From Fodinicola feengrottensis (lineage in GTDB: Bacteria > Actinomycetota > Actinomycetes > Mycobacteriales > HKI-0501), in the NCBI RefSeq assembly GCF_010993775.1, contig NZ_WOTO01000012.1, positions 96,737 through 160,736 on the forward strand: 64,000 nt of DNA, given 5' to 3'. Numbering within the stretch: the first letter of the stretch is position 1; each line of letters begins with the position of its first letter. The notes under the pieces are model-generated. The model was not told where the DNA came from. It saw nothing but the letters and a program-made list of their open reading frames with translations, and searched no databases. Positions 27,089 to 37,245 of this stretch are shown here, one piece after another. Position numbers and translations under genes: made by a program.

Positions 27089-28305
27089 CTAACCGGCGGC
27101 TTGGATGTCCGGGGTTTCGGGGGAAACCAAGCGTTCTGGTTCGCGCAGGACGAGGGCCAGGGCACCCAGAACTTCGGCGCGTTCGCCGAGAATTCCGGGG
27201 CCCACTGACAGGGCGGCCACTGCTGCGGGCACCGCGGAGCGCTGCAAAGAAGCGGTCAGGGGGTCCAACAACAAAGCCCCGGCCCGGCCCAGCTCGCCAC
27301 CGATTAGCACGCGGTCGGGGTTGATCAGGTTGACGATGCCGCCAAGGGCGACGCCGACGTGGCCGCCGGCGTCAGCGAGGAGGCGGCGGCAGGCCGCGTC
27401 GTCGTCGATGGCGAGGCGTACGAGGTCGGTCAGGTCGGTGACGTCCGGGCGGGTGGGGTGCAGGGCGGTGACGAGGGCGGCGCCGCTGGCCACCAGTTCC
27501 AGGCAGCCGCGGTTGCCGCAGCGGCAGATGTCGCCGTTGGTGTCCAGGCTGAGGTGGCCGATTTCGCCGGCTGTTCCCGTCACGCCACGGAAAAGCTGCC
27601 CGTCGAAGACGATGCCGGCGCCGATTCCGGTGCCCAGCTTGACATAGACGACCGCCTGGTGGCCGCGGCCGGCTCCCCACAAGGACTCCGAAAGAGCGCC
27701 GAGGTTGGCGTCGTTTTCCACGCATACCGGTACGCCCAGGCGGGCGCCGAGTTCGTGGGTGGGAGTGAGGCCGGCCCACCCGGGGAAGATGTTTCGGCGA
27801 GCCGATCTGGCCGGCCGGGTTGACCACCGGGGCGGGCAGGCCAAAGCCGACGCCAATCACGTCCCCGAGGGTGTGTCCGCAGCTCAGCAGCAGGCGCTCG
27901 ATGGCGGCGGCGGCTCTTTCCAGGACCGCGGCGGCGTCGCTTTCCTCGCCGGGGACGGTACGTTCGGCGGCCTCGGCGACGATGGTGTGGGCCAGGTCCG
28001 CGACGGCGATGCGCAGGTGACTGCGGCCGACGTCGACGCCGACGACCAAGCCAGCGGATCGGTCCAGTTGGACGACCGCGGCTGGCCGGCCGCCGGACGG
28101 GCCGGCCGGGGCCGTACCACCCGGTTCGATCACCAGGCCCGATGCGGTAAGTTCGCCGACCACTGCCGAGACGGTGGCGCGGGACAGCCCGGTGGCGTTG
28201 ATCAGTTCCGCCCCGCGTCGACGGACCAAGCACTCGCAACGTCTGCGCGATGCGGGCTTGGTTTCCGGTCAACCGGGTGAGGGGACGGTCTGCTGCCGAG
28301 GGCAT
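27089..28305 (-). CDS. ROK-family transcriptional repressor (XylR/NagC type), two frameshifts
   Basis: The N-terminal HTH starts LTGNQARIAQTLRVLGPSTR and, after a shift near 28215, continues AELINATGLSRATVSAVVGE. The ROK domain follows with VVGVDVGRSHLRIAVADLA and VIGVGFGLPAPV. After a shift near 27790 come VCVENDANLGALSESLWGAG, VVYVKLGTGIGAGIVFDGQL and the zinc motif GEIGHLSLDTNGDICRCGNR with GCLE. Such repressors respond to a sugar and regulate its catabolic or transport genes. It is divergent from a xylose-type ABC importer, the probable target. Start at ATG 28305 preserves the LTGNQ helix. Confidence 0.88.
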
Positions 28306-28331
28306 AGCGGCGATCCTGGGTGACCCGTGCA

Positions 28332-28354
28332 GTTATGTCAATAGTTTCACTAAC
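28332..28354. promoter_or_regulatory. Candidate ROK operator in divergent ROK/ABC promoter region
   Basis: GTTA at 28332 and TAAC at 28351 bracket an A/T-rich 23-base dyad (with internal CAATAGTTTCAC), only 27 bases upstream of the repressor start and in the 249-bp spacer to the binding-protein gene. The symmetry is imperfect. ROK repressors commonly bind TTAGT/ACTAA-like dyads, so it is proposed with low confidence. Confidence 0.3.
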
Positions 28355-28554
28355 GGCGCCTTGTAGAGGCGGAAATCGATGTCGTTCGTATTGCGGGTAG
28401 GTTTCTGATTCGATCCAGTCACCGTAAATCGGGCGACACGAAAATGCACTTTCGTCGATCTGTTGACACAACCGTGTGGCGGGGCCAAGGTCATGCCGAT
28501 CGGGGTCGTGCGTGTCGCGCACAACAGTGGCCCGCTGGAAGAGGGGTTTGAAAC

Positions 28555-29679
28555 GTGAGGATCACTAGGCTTATCGGCGTACGGTCGGCACTCGCCGTCG
28601 TCGCCGTGGCGGCGCTCGTCGCCGCCGCCGGATGCGGCCAGGCACCGCAGGCCGGCGGGGGAAACAGCTCTGGCGGTGCGGCCAGCGTGGACGCGGGATT
28701 CAAGATCGGCCTGCTGCTTCCGGAGTCGAAGACCGCCCGTTACGAGAAGTTCGACCGCCCGTTCATCGAGGCGGACGTGAAGAAGCTCTGCCCAAAGTGC
28801 ACGATCGACTACCTGAACGCGAACCAGCAGGCCAGCACCCAACAGCAGCAGGTGGACACCGCGCTCGCCAACGGTGACAAGGTGCTCATCCTGGACTCGG
28901 TGAACTACAAGTCCATCGCCGGCTCGGTCACCAAGGCCAAGTCGCAGGGTGTCCCGGTGGTCGCGTACGACCGCCTCGCCGAGGGCCCGATTGGCGCGTA
29001 CGCCTCGTTCGACAACGAGAAGATCGGTGAGCTCCAGGGCACCGCCTTCCTCACGGCCATCTCCAAGGGCGGTGACCCCAAGCGCGGCCCGGTGGTCGTC
29101 ATCAACGGCTCGCCGGACGACCCGAACGCGGCCCTGTTCAAGAAGGGCATGCACTCCGTCCTGGACGGCAAGGTGACCATCGGCAAGGAGTACGACACCC
29201 CGGACTGGAGCCCCGACCAGGCGCAGACCGAGGCGCAGGGCGCCATCACCGCGCTCGGCGCGAAGAAGATCATCGGCATCTACGCGGCGAACGACGGCAC
29301 CGCCGGTGGCGCCATCGCCGCGCTGAAGGCGGCCGGTGCGACCCCGGTTCCACCGGTGACCGGCCAGGACGCCGAGGTGGCCGGCCTGCAGCGGATCATC
29401 ACCGGTGACCAGTACGCCACGATTTACAAGTCGATCAAGCCGCAGGCCGAGGCGGCCGCCGGCTTCGCGGTCGCGCTGGCGACCGGCAAGAAGTACGACG
29501 GCGCGACCAGCACGGTCGACAGTGGCAGCGCCAAGGGCGTACCAGCGGTGATCGTGCCGGCTGTGACGGTGACCAAGGACAACATCAAGGACACCGTCAT
29601 CAAGGACGGTTACTGGACTGTCGCGGACATCTGCACTGCCCAGTACGCGGCAGCCTGCAAGGCGGCCGGACTCTCCTGA
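28555..29679 (+). CDS. xylF: Sugar ABC transporter substrate-binding lipoprotein (XylF-like)
   Basis: Intact, 374 residues. The signal ends in the lipobox AALVAAAGC (Cys27). The periplasmic-binding fold starts FKIGLLLPESKTARYEKFDR, with VLILDSVNYKSIAGSVTKAK, GVPVVAYDRLAEGPIGAYAS, KKIIGIYAANDGTAGGAIAA and TGQDAEVAGLQRIITGDQYA. This series of motifs is that of xylose-binding XylF proteins (CUT2 class). It captures a pentose, probably xylose, for the permease below. GTG 28555 follows AGAGGGG. First gene of the importer operon, divergent from the ROK repressor. Confidence 0.92.
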   Translation: MRITRLIGVRSALAVVAVAALVAAAGCGQAPQAGGGNSSGGAASVDAGFKIGLLLPESKTARYEKFDRPFIEADVKKLCPKCTIDYLNANQQASTQQQQVDTALANGDKVLILDSVNYKSIAGSVTKAKSQGVPVVAYDRLAEGPIGAYASFDNEKIGELQGTAFLTAISKGGDPKRGPVVVINGSPDDPNAALFKKGMHSVLDGKVTIGKEYDTPDWSPDQAQTEAQGAITALGAKKIIGIYAANDGTAGGAIAALKAAGATPVPPVTGQDAEVAGLQRIITGDQYATIYKSIKPQAEAAAGFAVALATGKKYDGATSTVDSGSAKGVPAVIVPAVTVTKDNIKDTVIKDGYWTVADICTAQYAAACKAAGLS

Positions 29680-29765
29680 TCGGTGACGCGCGGCGGCGGC
29701 TGCCGGAGACGGCGGCCGCCGCCGCTTGCCGTGTTTTCCCTGATCGACCGAGATAGGTGGAAGGC

Positions 29766-30603
29766 ATGTCGACGAACCTGCAGAAAGACGAACCGGGTGG
29801 CGCCGGTCGGGCCGCTCCGGACCGCTCCGGACCGCCGGTTCTGCGGCTGAGCGGGATTTCCAAGCGATTCGGCGCGGTGCAGGCACTGACCGACGTGGAC
29901 CTTGAGGTGTACGCCGGTGAGGTGTTGGCGCTGGTCGGCGACAACGGCGCCGGCAAGTCCACGCTGATCAAGGTCGTCGCCGGTGTCAACGCTCCGGACG
30001 AGGGTGTGATCGAGTTCGGCGGCCGGCCGGTGAGCATTTCCCGCCCGCATGACGCCCAGCGCCTGGGCATCGCCACGGTCTATCAGGACCTGGCGCTCGC
30101 CGACAATCTCGACGTGGTCGGAAATCTTTTCCTGGGCAGCGAAATCTACCGGTGGGGCCTGCTGGATGAGGTCGCCATGGAGAAGAAGGCCCGCGAGCTG
30201 CTCGACACGCTGTCGATCAAGATTCCGAGCGTACGCATCCCGGTGGCCTCGCTGTCCGGTGGCCAGCGCCAGGTGGTCGCGATTTCCCGGTCAACTGCTG
30301 CTGGGAGAACCCAAGCTGGTCGTGCTGGACGAGCCGACCGCGGCGCTGGGCGTGGAGCAGACCGCCCAGGTGCTCGACCTGGTCGAGCGGCTCCGCGACC
30401 GCGGCCTCGCGGTGATCATCATCAGCCACAACATGGTGGACGTACGAGCGGTGTCCGACCGGGTCGCGGTTCTGCGGCTGGGCCGCAACAACGGCACCTT
30501 CGACGTGGCGTCCACCACCCAGGAACAGATCATCGCCGCCATCACCGGCGCGACCGACAACGCGGTGAGCCGGCGAGCGTCCCGCGACCACGCGCAGTCA
30601 TGA
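29766..30603 (+). CDS. xylG: Sugar ABC transporter ATP-binding protein (XylG-like, single ABC domain), one frameshift
   Basis: Walker A VGDNGAGKSTLIKVVAG, Q-loop TVYQDLALADNLDVVGNLFL, signature ASLSGGQRQVVAISR. After a shift near 30290 come LLLGEPKLVVLDEPTAALGV (Walker B) and VIIISHNMVDVRAVSDRVAV (H-loop). About 279 residues, so it has one ABC domain rather than the duplicated 500-residue XylG, and would work as a homodimer. AGGTGGAAGG precedes ATG 29766. It powers import of the sugar captured by the lipoprotein. Confidence 0.9.
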
Positions 30604-30643
30604 CACCGGCTAAGGCAGCGCAGCGAACGGCAGGGGAGCGAAA

Positions 30644-31921
30644 GTGACAACCAGCAAGCCGAGCACCACGCCGGTGCCGCAGGCGGCGCCGGCCGGGCCG
30701 GTCAGCCAGATCGACCCGCGACTTCTGGTACGGGAACAGGGTTTCAGCGGTTACCTGCAGGAGGCGCAGCGGCGGATCCGCGGTGGTGAATACGGCTCGC
30801 TGCCGGTCATCGTCGGTCTCATCCTGATCTGGGCGGTCTTCCAGTTCCTGAACCCGCGATTCCTGTCGCCGCAGAACCTGACCAACATCAGCCTCGACAT
30901 CGTACCCACCGGCCTGATCGCGGTCGGCATCGTCTTTGTCTTGCTGCTCGGCGAAATTGACCTGTCGGTTGGTTCGGTCGGTGGCGCTTGTACGGCGATT
31001 TTGGCGGTAGTCAACGTCAACTGGGGCCTGAACGCCTTCGTGTCCATCCTGCTGGCGGTCGTCGCCGGCATGGCGATGGGCCTGCTCCACGGCTTCTTCT
31101 TCGCGAAGATCGGCGTACCGGCATTCATTGTGACGCTGGCCGGCCTGCTCGGCTGGAACGGCGTCATGCTGGTCGTCTTCGGCCTCGACGGGACGATCAA
31201 CCTGGACTACAACGGCGGCGTCGTCCAGCTCACCACCACCTTCTTCGGGCAGACCATCGTGGGTTACTCGGTGGCCGGCGCGGTGGTGGCGCTCTACCTG
31301 ATCTGGTCGCTGGTTTCACGCAGCCGCCGGCAGGCCGCCGGCATCCCGACCCGCAGCGTCAACGAGATCGTTATCCGCGCGGTCGGCATGGCGATCCTGC
31401 TGTTCGCGGTGGCCATTGTGCTGAACCTGTACAAGGGCCTGCCGCTGGCGCTGGTGATCTTCCTGGCCTTCGTGGTGCTGCTGGACTTCGTGCTCCGCAA
31501 GACCTCGTTCGGGCGCAAGGTGTTCGCGCTCGGCGGCAGCGTCGAGGCGTCCCGCCGGGCCGGCATCAACGTGGCCGCGATCCGGATGATGGTCTTCACC
31601 GTCTCCTGTGGCATGGCCGCGGTCGGCGGCGTGTTCTTCGCGTCCCGGCTGACCTCGGCGAACCAGTCCGGCCTGGACCAGAACGTGCTGATGAACGCGA
31701 TCGCCGCCGCCGTCATTGGTGGTACGAGCCTGTTCGGCGGCCGCGGCAGCACGTACTCCGCGCTGCTGGGCGTCCTGGTGATCCAGTCGATCCGGTCCGG
31801 GATGGCCCTTGAGGGCATCGGAAACGCCATCCAGTTCATCGTCACCGGCGTGGTGCTGCTGGCCGCGGTGACCCTGGACTCGGTGTCCCGGCGCAGCCAG
31901 AAGGCATCCGGACGTGCTTAG
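30644..31921 (+). CDS. xylH: Sugar ABC transporter permease (XylH-like)
   Basis: Intact, 425 residues. A 55-residue cytosolic start is followed by ten or more TM helices of the BPD_transp_2 family: SLPVIVGLILIWAVFQFLNP, FLSPQNLTNISLDIVPTGLI, VGIVFVLLLGEIDLSVGSVG (the EIDLSVGS family motif), FIVTLAGLLGWNGVMLVVFG, and the coupling loop FALGGSVEASRRAGINVAAI. The end AAVIGGTSLFGGRGSTYSAL is also typical. It overlaps no gene; GTG 30644 follows GGGGAGCGAAA. Last gene of the operon; a terminator follows at 31990. Confidence 0.93.
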   Translation: MTTSKPSTTPVPQAAPAGPVSQIDPRLLVREQGFSGYLQEAQRRIRGGEYGSLPVIVGLILIWAVFQFLNPRFLSPQNLTNISLDIVPTGLIAVGIVFVLLLGEIDLSVGSVGGACTAILAVVNVNWGLNAFVSILLAVVAGMAMGLLHGFFFAKIGVPAFIVTLAGLLGWNGVMLVVFGLDGTINLDYNGGVVQLTTTFFGQTIVGYSVAGAVVALYLIWSLVSRSRRQAAGIPTRSVNEIVIRAVGMAILLFAVAIVLNLYKGLPLALVIFLAFVVLLDFVLRKTSFGRKVFALGGSVEASRRAGINVAAIRMMVFTVSCGMAAVGGVFFASRLTSANQSGLDQNVLMNAIAAAVIGGTSLFGGRGSTYSALLGVLVIQSIRSGMALEGIGNAIQFIVTGVVLLAAVTLDSVSRRSQKASGRA

Positions 31922-31989
31922 CGTCGGACTATTGGTCGTACGAACAGGGACCTAGGACGGTAGTCACACCCACTCGGGTTGGTCGCTGA

Positions 31990-32027
31990 AAAGATAGGCC
32001 CTCGCCTGCTGGCGGGGGCCTATCTTT
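31990..32027 (+). terminator. Rho-independent-like terminator of sugar importer operon
   Basis: AAAGATAGGCCC and GGGCCTATCTTT form a 12-bp outer stem with CGCC/GGCG inside and a TGCT loop, 69 bases after the permease stop. The right arm ends in CTTT. Confidence 0.8.
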
Positions 32028-32149
32028 CGCATGATCAACTCTTCGTCATCACCCTGAAAGTGCAGGGATCGCGGTGATCAATCATCCTCGAAGGGGATGG
32101 CAGATTAGACTCGCGAGTTGCGTCAGCCAAAGACCTAGGAGGCCCGCTG

Positions 32150-34075
32150 GTGGAGCAGCAACGAAGCTTGCTCGAACAGATCGCCGGACCAAGAGACCTG
32201 CGCAGGCTGCCTGCGTCCGAGCTCCCGGCGTTGGCCAGCCAGATCCGCGAGTTCCTGGTCCAGAAGGTGTCCCGTACCGGCGGGCACCTCGGCCCGAACT
32301 CCTCGGTGTGGTCGAGGTCACGCTGGCGATCCACCGGGTGTTCTGCTCCCCGGCTGACCGGGTGCTCTTCGACACTGGCCACCAGTCGTACGTACACAAG
32401 ATGATCACTGGCCGGCAGGCCGGGTTCGATGAGCTGCGACGCCGCGGCGGGCTGTCCGGCTACCCGAGCCAGGCCGAGAGCGACCACGACGTTATCGAGA
32501 ACTCGCACGCGTCGACCGCGCTGTCGTACGCGGACGGCCTGGCCAAGGCGTATGCGCTGACTGGCCAGGGCCGGCACGTGGTCGCGGTGGTCGGCGACGG
32601 CGCGCTGACTGGCGGCATGTGCTGGGAGGCGCTGAACAACATCGCCGCCGGCAAGGACCGCCGGCTCGTCATCGTCGTCAACGACAACGGCCGTTCGTAC
32701 GCACCGACCATCGGCGGCCTCGCCGACCACCTCGCCACCCTGCGGCTCACGCCCGGGTACGAGCGCGCGCTGGACATGATCCGTGACGTGCTGGACCACA
32801 CCCCGCTGGTTGGACCGCCGCTTTTCGAGGCGCTGCACGGCATCAAAAAGGGTCTCAAGGACGTCGTCGCACCGCAGGGCATGTTCGAGGACCTCGGCCT
32901 CAAGTATATCGGCCCGATCGACGGGCACGACTGTGTGGCGATGGAGTCGGCGCTGCGCCGCGCCAAGCGATATGGCGGGCCGGTTATCGTGCACGCGGTG
33001 ACCCGCAAGGGATACGGGTACGCGCCGGCCGAAATGGACACCGAGGACTGCCTGCACGGGCCGGGTGCTTTCGATCCGGAGACCGGAAAGTCGCTGGCCA
33101 AGCCGTCGGTGAAGTGGACCGGTGTGTTCGCCGACTCGCTGGTGGCGGCCGCCGAGCGGCGCCCGGACATCGTCGGCATCACCGCCGCGATGCCCGGCCC
33201 GACCGGCATCGCCGAGATGGCCCGCGTCTTCCCGGAGCGGGTGTTCGACGTCGGCATCGCCGAGCAGCACGCGGTCACCTCGGCCGCCGGCCTCGCGCTG
33301 GGTGGCATGCATCCGGTGGTGGCGCTCTACGCGACCTTCCTGAACAGGGCTTTCGACCAGACGCTGCTCGACGTGGCGATGCACAAGCTGCCGGTCACGT
33401 TCGTCCTCGACCGCGCCGGGGTGACCGGGCCGGACGGGCCGAGCCACTACGGCATCTGGGACTTCTCGATGCTTGGCATGGTGCCGGGGATGCGGGTAGC
33501 CGCGCCGCGCGACGCCGAACGGCTGGTGGAGGAATTCGCCGAGGCCGTTGAGGTGTCCGACGGGCCGACCGCGATCCGGTTCCCGACCGGGTCGGTGCCG
33601 GACCCGATCCCGGCGCTGGAACGGATCGGCGGCGTGGACGTACTCACCGCCCCGGCCAGCAAGGACGTGCTGCTGGTCGCCGTCGGCGCGTTCGCCGGGA
33701 TGGCCGTCGAGGTGGCCGAGCGGGTCGCCGGCGAAGGCATCGGCGTCACCGTGGTCGACCCGCGCTGGGTCATCCCGATGCCGTCCACCGTCCTGGGACC
33801 TCGCGGCCGACCACCGGTTGGTGGTGACGCTGGAGGACGGCGTACGTGCCGGCGGCATCGGCGCCACCCTCAGCCAGTCGCTGCGTGACCGCGACGTGGA
33901 GGTGGCCGTACGCGACCTGGGCGTACCCAAGGCGTGGCATCCGCACGGCACCCGCGCCCAGATCCTCGCCGACATCGGCCTGACCGCGCAGGACATCGCC
34001 CGCCAGGTCACCGGCTGGGTGTCCCGGCTGGACTCTCACCCGCTGTCTGTCCACCTCTCCTCCTCTTCCGACTAA
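32150..34075 (+). CDS. dxs: 1-deoxy-D-xylulose-5-phosphate synthase, two frameshifts
   Basis: It begins [20 protein letters not shown] and [12 protein letters not shown]. After a shift near 32305 come [40 protein letters not shown], the ThDP motif [20 protein letters not shown] with [11 protein letters not shown], then [14 protein letters not shown]. The C-terminal halves have [20 protein letters not shown] and [20 protein letters not shown]. After a shift near 33795 come [20 protein letters not shown] and the end. It condenses pyruvate and glyceraldehyde 3-phosphate, the first step of the MEP isoprenoid pathway. CTAGGAGG precedes GTG 32150. Essential genes of this kind should not be broken, so the shifts point to sequence errors. 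Confidence 0.95.
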
Positions 34076-34095
34076 CCCTCCGTAATCGGCTTTTT

Positions 34096-34147
34096 TGCCG
34101 CATCGACGCTCACCGCACGCATCGCGTCGATGCGGCAACGACCGGCG
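34096..34147. terminator. 14-bp stem hairpin after dxs
   Basis: TGCCGCATCGACGC pairs with GCGTCGATGCGGCA around a 24-base loop; six T precede the left arm. It is probably the end of the dxs transcript. Confidence 0.6.
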
Positions 34148-34325
34148 GGAGATCAAGATCACCGAGGGTCAGCGGACCGGGGGAGCGGCGGCAAGGTAGG
34201 GTCGTCTGCGTCGGCGATCCGCACAGTCTTGCCTCGGATCGCATTTTGTAGTCGACCACCCACGCGCCGCGAGCCGTCAAGGGTTCGCGCCGGGCAGGAC
34301 GACCCTTCCACGTACGGAGTAATCC

Positions 34326-35827
34326 ATGGCGGCCCGCCGCCCTCGCAACGCGCCTTCAGCACGCCCTGTTTCGACCCCTTCAACCCCTACTGAAACTCAA
34401 GCACCACCTGTTTCGACCGCCAGCTTCGCCGAGTTGGGCGTACCGCAGGTTCTCGTCGACGCGCTCGCCGCGGCCGGCATCACCAGCCCGTTCCCGATCC
34501 AGGCGGCCACCCTGCCGGACACCCTGGCCGGCCGGGACGTGCTCGGCCGCGGTCGTACGGGCTCCGGTAAGACCTACGCCTTCGCGCTGCCGGTCCTCGC
34601 CCGGCTGGCGGCCAAGCCGGCCAAGCGCCAGCCCGGCCGCCCCCGCGCGCGCTCATCCTCGCCCCGACCCGCGAGCTGGCCAGCCAGATCGACGCGACCA
34701 TCGCGCCGCTGGCGCAGGCCCTCGGGCTGCGGACGCTCACCGTCTTCGGTGGTGTCGGCGCGCGGCCGCAGATCTCCGGCCTGCGGGCCGGCGTGGACAT
34801 CGTGGTCGCCTGCCCGGGCCGGCTCGCCGACCACGTGTCGACCGGCGCGGCCTATCTCGACGCGATCGAGATCACCGTGCTGGACGAGGCCGACCACATG
34901 GCCGACCTCGGCTTCCTGCCGGTCGTACGACGCCTTATGGACCTGACTCCGCGGCAGGGCCAGCGGCTGCTCTTCTCGGCGACGCTGGACGGCGGTGTGG
35001 ACGTACTGGTCCGCCGGTTCATGTCCGACCCGGTGGTGCACAGCGTCGACTCGTCGCTGTCGCCGGTGGGCACCATGACGCACCACGTCCTGCACGTCAG
35101 CGCTTCGGACCGGCTGCCGGTGTTGGTGGACCTGACCGCCGCTCCCGGCCGCACGCTGGTCTTCACTCGTACGAAGCGGGGCGCGAAGACACTGGCCAAG
35201 CGGCTGGTTGCCTCCGGGGTGCCGGCGGTGGAGCTGCACGGCAACCTCGCGCAGAACGCCCGCAACCGCAACCTGGCCGCGTTTTCCGACGGTACGGCCA
35301 AAACGCTGGTCGCCACCGACATCGCGGCCCGCGGCATCCACGTCGACGACGTGGCCCTGGTGATCCACGCCGACCCGCCGATGGAACACAAGGCATATCT
35401 GCACCGCTCCGGCCGTACGGCCCGCGCCGGTGCCGCTGGCACGGTCGTCACGCTGGCGACCGACGACCAGGCGAGTGAGGTCCGCGACCTGGCTCGCAAG
35501 GCCGGCATCCGGCCGACGACTACCCGGCTGCGGGCTGGCGACGCGCTGCTGCAGAAGCTCGCCCCCGGCGAGCGGACCTTCGTCGCCCCCGCCGCCGGCG
35601 CTGGCCGAGCCGCCGTCCGACCGCGCGCCACGGGCCCGCCGGTCCCCCGAAGCCGCCGGCCGGTCGTACGAGGCAGGGCAACGACTCGGGGCGTACGTAC
35701 GTCGTCGTCGCGCTCTTCGTCGAGCCGCCGCTCCGGGTCGACTGGCGGTGGCCGTACGGCCTCGGCCGGCCAGCCGGGCGGTCTCGCCGCGTTCTCCTCG
35801 CGGGCCGGCGGTCGCCGGGGTCGCTGA
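34326..35827 (+). CDS. DEAD-box ATP-dependent RNA helicase, one frameshift
   Basis: The Q motif region SFAELGVPQVLVDALAAAGI with FPIQ is followed by motif I GRGRTGSGKTYAFALPVLAR. After a shift near 34650 come motif Ia LILAPTRELASQI, TVFGGVGARPQI, CPGRLADH (Ib), VLDEADHMADLGF (motif II, DEAD), LLFSATLDGG (III), then domain 2 with TLVFTRTKRGAKTLAKRL, TLVATDIAARGIHVDDVALV (V) and YLHRSGRTARAGAAG (VI). The last 80 residues are an Arg/Ser/Gly-rich tail, as in cold-shock or ribosome-assembly helicases. About 500 residues. It remodels RNA, most likely in ribosome biogenesis or mRNA decay; the exact subgroup is uncertain. Confidence 0.92.
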
Positions 35828-35847
35828 CCCCTCACCACCTCCAGCAA

Positions 35848-35880
35848 GTGTCCCTCGCCGGTTTCCGGCGGGGGACACTT
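35848..35880. terminator. Hairpin between helicase and PemK-like gene
   Basis: AAGTGTCCC / GGGGACACTT with a TCGCCGG/CCGGCGG core, located between convergent gene ends (35827 and 35895), so it probably serves both. Confidence 0.75.
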
Positions 35881-35894
35881 CGCATTTCAGCCCG

Positions 35895-36500
35895 TCAGCT
35901 CATCCGGCCGGTGCGGTGATGGTCTGTGACGTACGCCCAGACGTTGTCGTCGCAGCTGGCCACCACCTTGTCGAAGGCGGACTGGTCGACCCGATAGGTC
36001 GTGAACAGCTCAAGCCAGCTGTCGCTCGAGGCGCGCGGATCCCATGCCTGGGTGGGAATTTGGATGTGATCCGACCGGTGGCTTTTGTCCTGGCTGGTGA
36101 TCTTCAGGACGTCGGCGGATCCCCGATATGTGCGTAGCACCAAGCAAGGACGCCGCTTCGAGCCGGAACCGTCGGCGAAGGGCACCTCGGCCCACCAGAT
36201 TTCCCCTGGATCAGGGCCGATGACCTCCCATTCGTCCGGCTCGTGGACCGGTTTGGTGGGTGGCCAGACGGTCGCGGCTGAGTCGACGTACGCGGTGGGT
36301 GCTCGCCGTTGGTGCGGTGGCCCGACGGGTGGCGGTCGTCGTCGTCGCGGCGCCGCGAAGCGATTCGGTCGAGACCGTGATGTCCGAACGCCCAGAAGGC
36401 AGGCGGCTGTGACGCCGACGATCACGACTGTCACGCATGCCGCCTCGCACAGCAGAGCCAGGATCGGGCTCCACAGGTCGTCCGCGGATAGTGCATTCAT
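35895..36500 (-). CDS. Membrane-anchored PemK/MazF-like protein
   Basis: From ATG 36500 (MNALSADDLWSPILALLCEA) residues 8-33 form one TM helix (ACVTVVIVGVTAACLLGV), then an Arg/Pro-rich linker. A PemK/MazF-like barrel follows: GPDPGEIWWAEVPFADGSGS, RRPCLVLRTYRGSADVLKIT, SQDKSHRSDHIQIPTQAWDP and TYRVDQSAFDKVVASCDDNV. The PGEIWWA strand and RPCLVL strand match the family; soluble MazF toxins cut RNA. No antitoxin-sized gene lies beside it, and a membrane anchor is unusual for a toxin, so a solitary or non-toxin role is possible. Confidence 0.75.
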   Translation of the reverse strand: MNALSADDLWSPILALLCEAACVTVVIVGVTAACLLGVRTSRSRPNRFAAPRRRRPPPVGPPHQRRAPTAYVDSAATVWPPTKPVHEPDEWEVIGPDPGEIWWAEVPFADGSGSKRRPCLVLRTYRGSADVLKITSQDKSHRSDHIQIPTQAWDPRASSDSWLELFTTYRVDQSAFDKVVASCDDNVWAYVTDHHRTGRMS

Positions 36501-36642
36501 CGCTCGCCCCGCACCCCCGACCTGCCGCATTCGTCCGGTTCGAGCGCCCTCGGGTCCCGAACGAATCTGACATTCGCCCGCAAAGATACCGAACTGCAAC
36601 GAGAGGCTCGTGGTCTTTGAATGGCTGTGTTAATCTTTGAAC

Positions 36643-37245
36643 GTGCATTCAGATAATCAGACGTTCATTGAAACGGCCCGCCGGGCGCAGTTGGTGGACT
36701 GTGCGATCCAGGCGATCGCGGAGTGGGGATACGCGCGCGCTTCGATGGCCAAGATCGCCGCCCGGGCTGGCGTCAGCACCGGCGTGATCTCGTACCACTT
36801 CGGCAGCAAGGAAGAGCTGATCGAGCAGGTGGTGGCCACCGTGGTGACGGTCGGCAAGGAGGCCATCGAGCCGCACGTGAGGGCGGCTGGCGGAGCTCGA
36901 GCGGGCCTGCGGGCGCTGATCATCACGAACCTGGACTTCATCCGTACGCACCCGGCCTACATGCGCGCGATGGTCGAGATCATCGCGCGCGGCGGGCCGG
37001 TGGACGGCAGTGGTCCGTACGCAGGGCATGGCGATGCCGCGATCGAGGACGTGCAGAAGGTGTTGCACTGGGGGCAGCAGACCGGCGAGTTCCGGCATCT
37101 CGACACCCGGGTCGTCGCGGTCGCGCTGCGGGCCGCGATCGACGCGATCGCCACTCGGCTGAGCGCCGAGCCTGACCTGGATCTCGTCCGATATGGCGAA
37201 CAGCTCGCCGACATGTTCGATTTTGCCACCAGAAAGGGACAATGA
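36643..37245 (+). CDS. TetR-family transcriptional regulator
   Basis: About 200 residues, intact. The HTH reads LVDCAIQAIAEWGYARASMA then KIAARAGVSTGVISYHFGSK and EELIEQVV. The C-terminal ligand domain includes FIRTHPAYMRAMVEIIARGG and FRHLDTRVVAVALRAAIDAI. GTG 36643 is chosen; TTG 36637 is also in frame and there is no clear ribosome-binding site. Repeats of TCTTTGAA at 36612 and 36630 and TGAACG/TGCATTCA just at the start may be its operator (weak). The stop overlaps the ABC ATPase start, so it heads that operon and probably controls it. Confidence 0.88.
   Translation: MHSDNQTFIETARRAQLVDCAIQAIAEWGYARASMAKIAARAGVSTGVISYHFGSKEELIEQVVATVVTVGKEAIEPHVRAAGGARAGLRALIITNLDFIRTHPAYMRAMVEIIARGGPVDGSGPYAGHGDAAIEDVQKVLHWGQQTGEFRHLDTRVVAVALRAAIDAIATRLSAEPDLDLVRYGEQLADMFDFATRKGQ

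Noticed and set aside
28333..29886. A 517-residue minus-strand frame opposite the XylF-like gene
   Set aside because: Antisense shadow of an intact lipoprotein gene with clear binding-protein motifs.
32035..34011. A 658-residue minus-strand frame opposite dxs
   Set aside because: The opposite strand encodes unmistakable DXS motifs; the antisense frame has low-complexity composition and no similarity.
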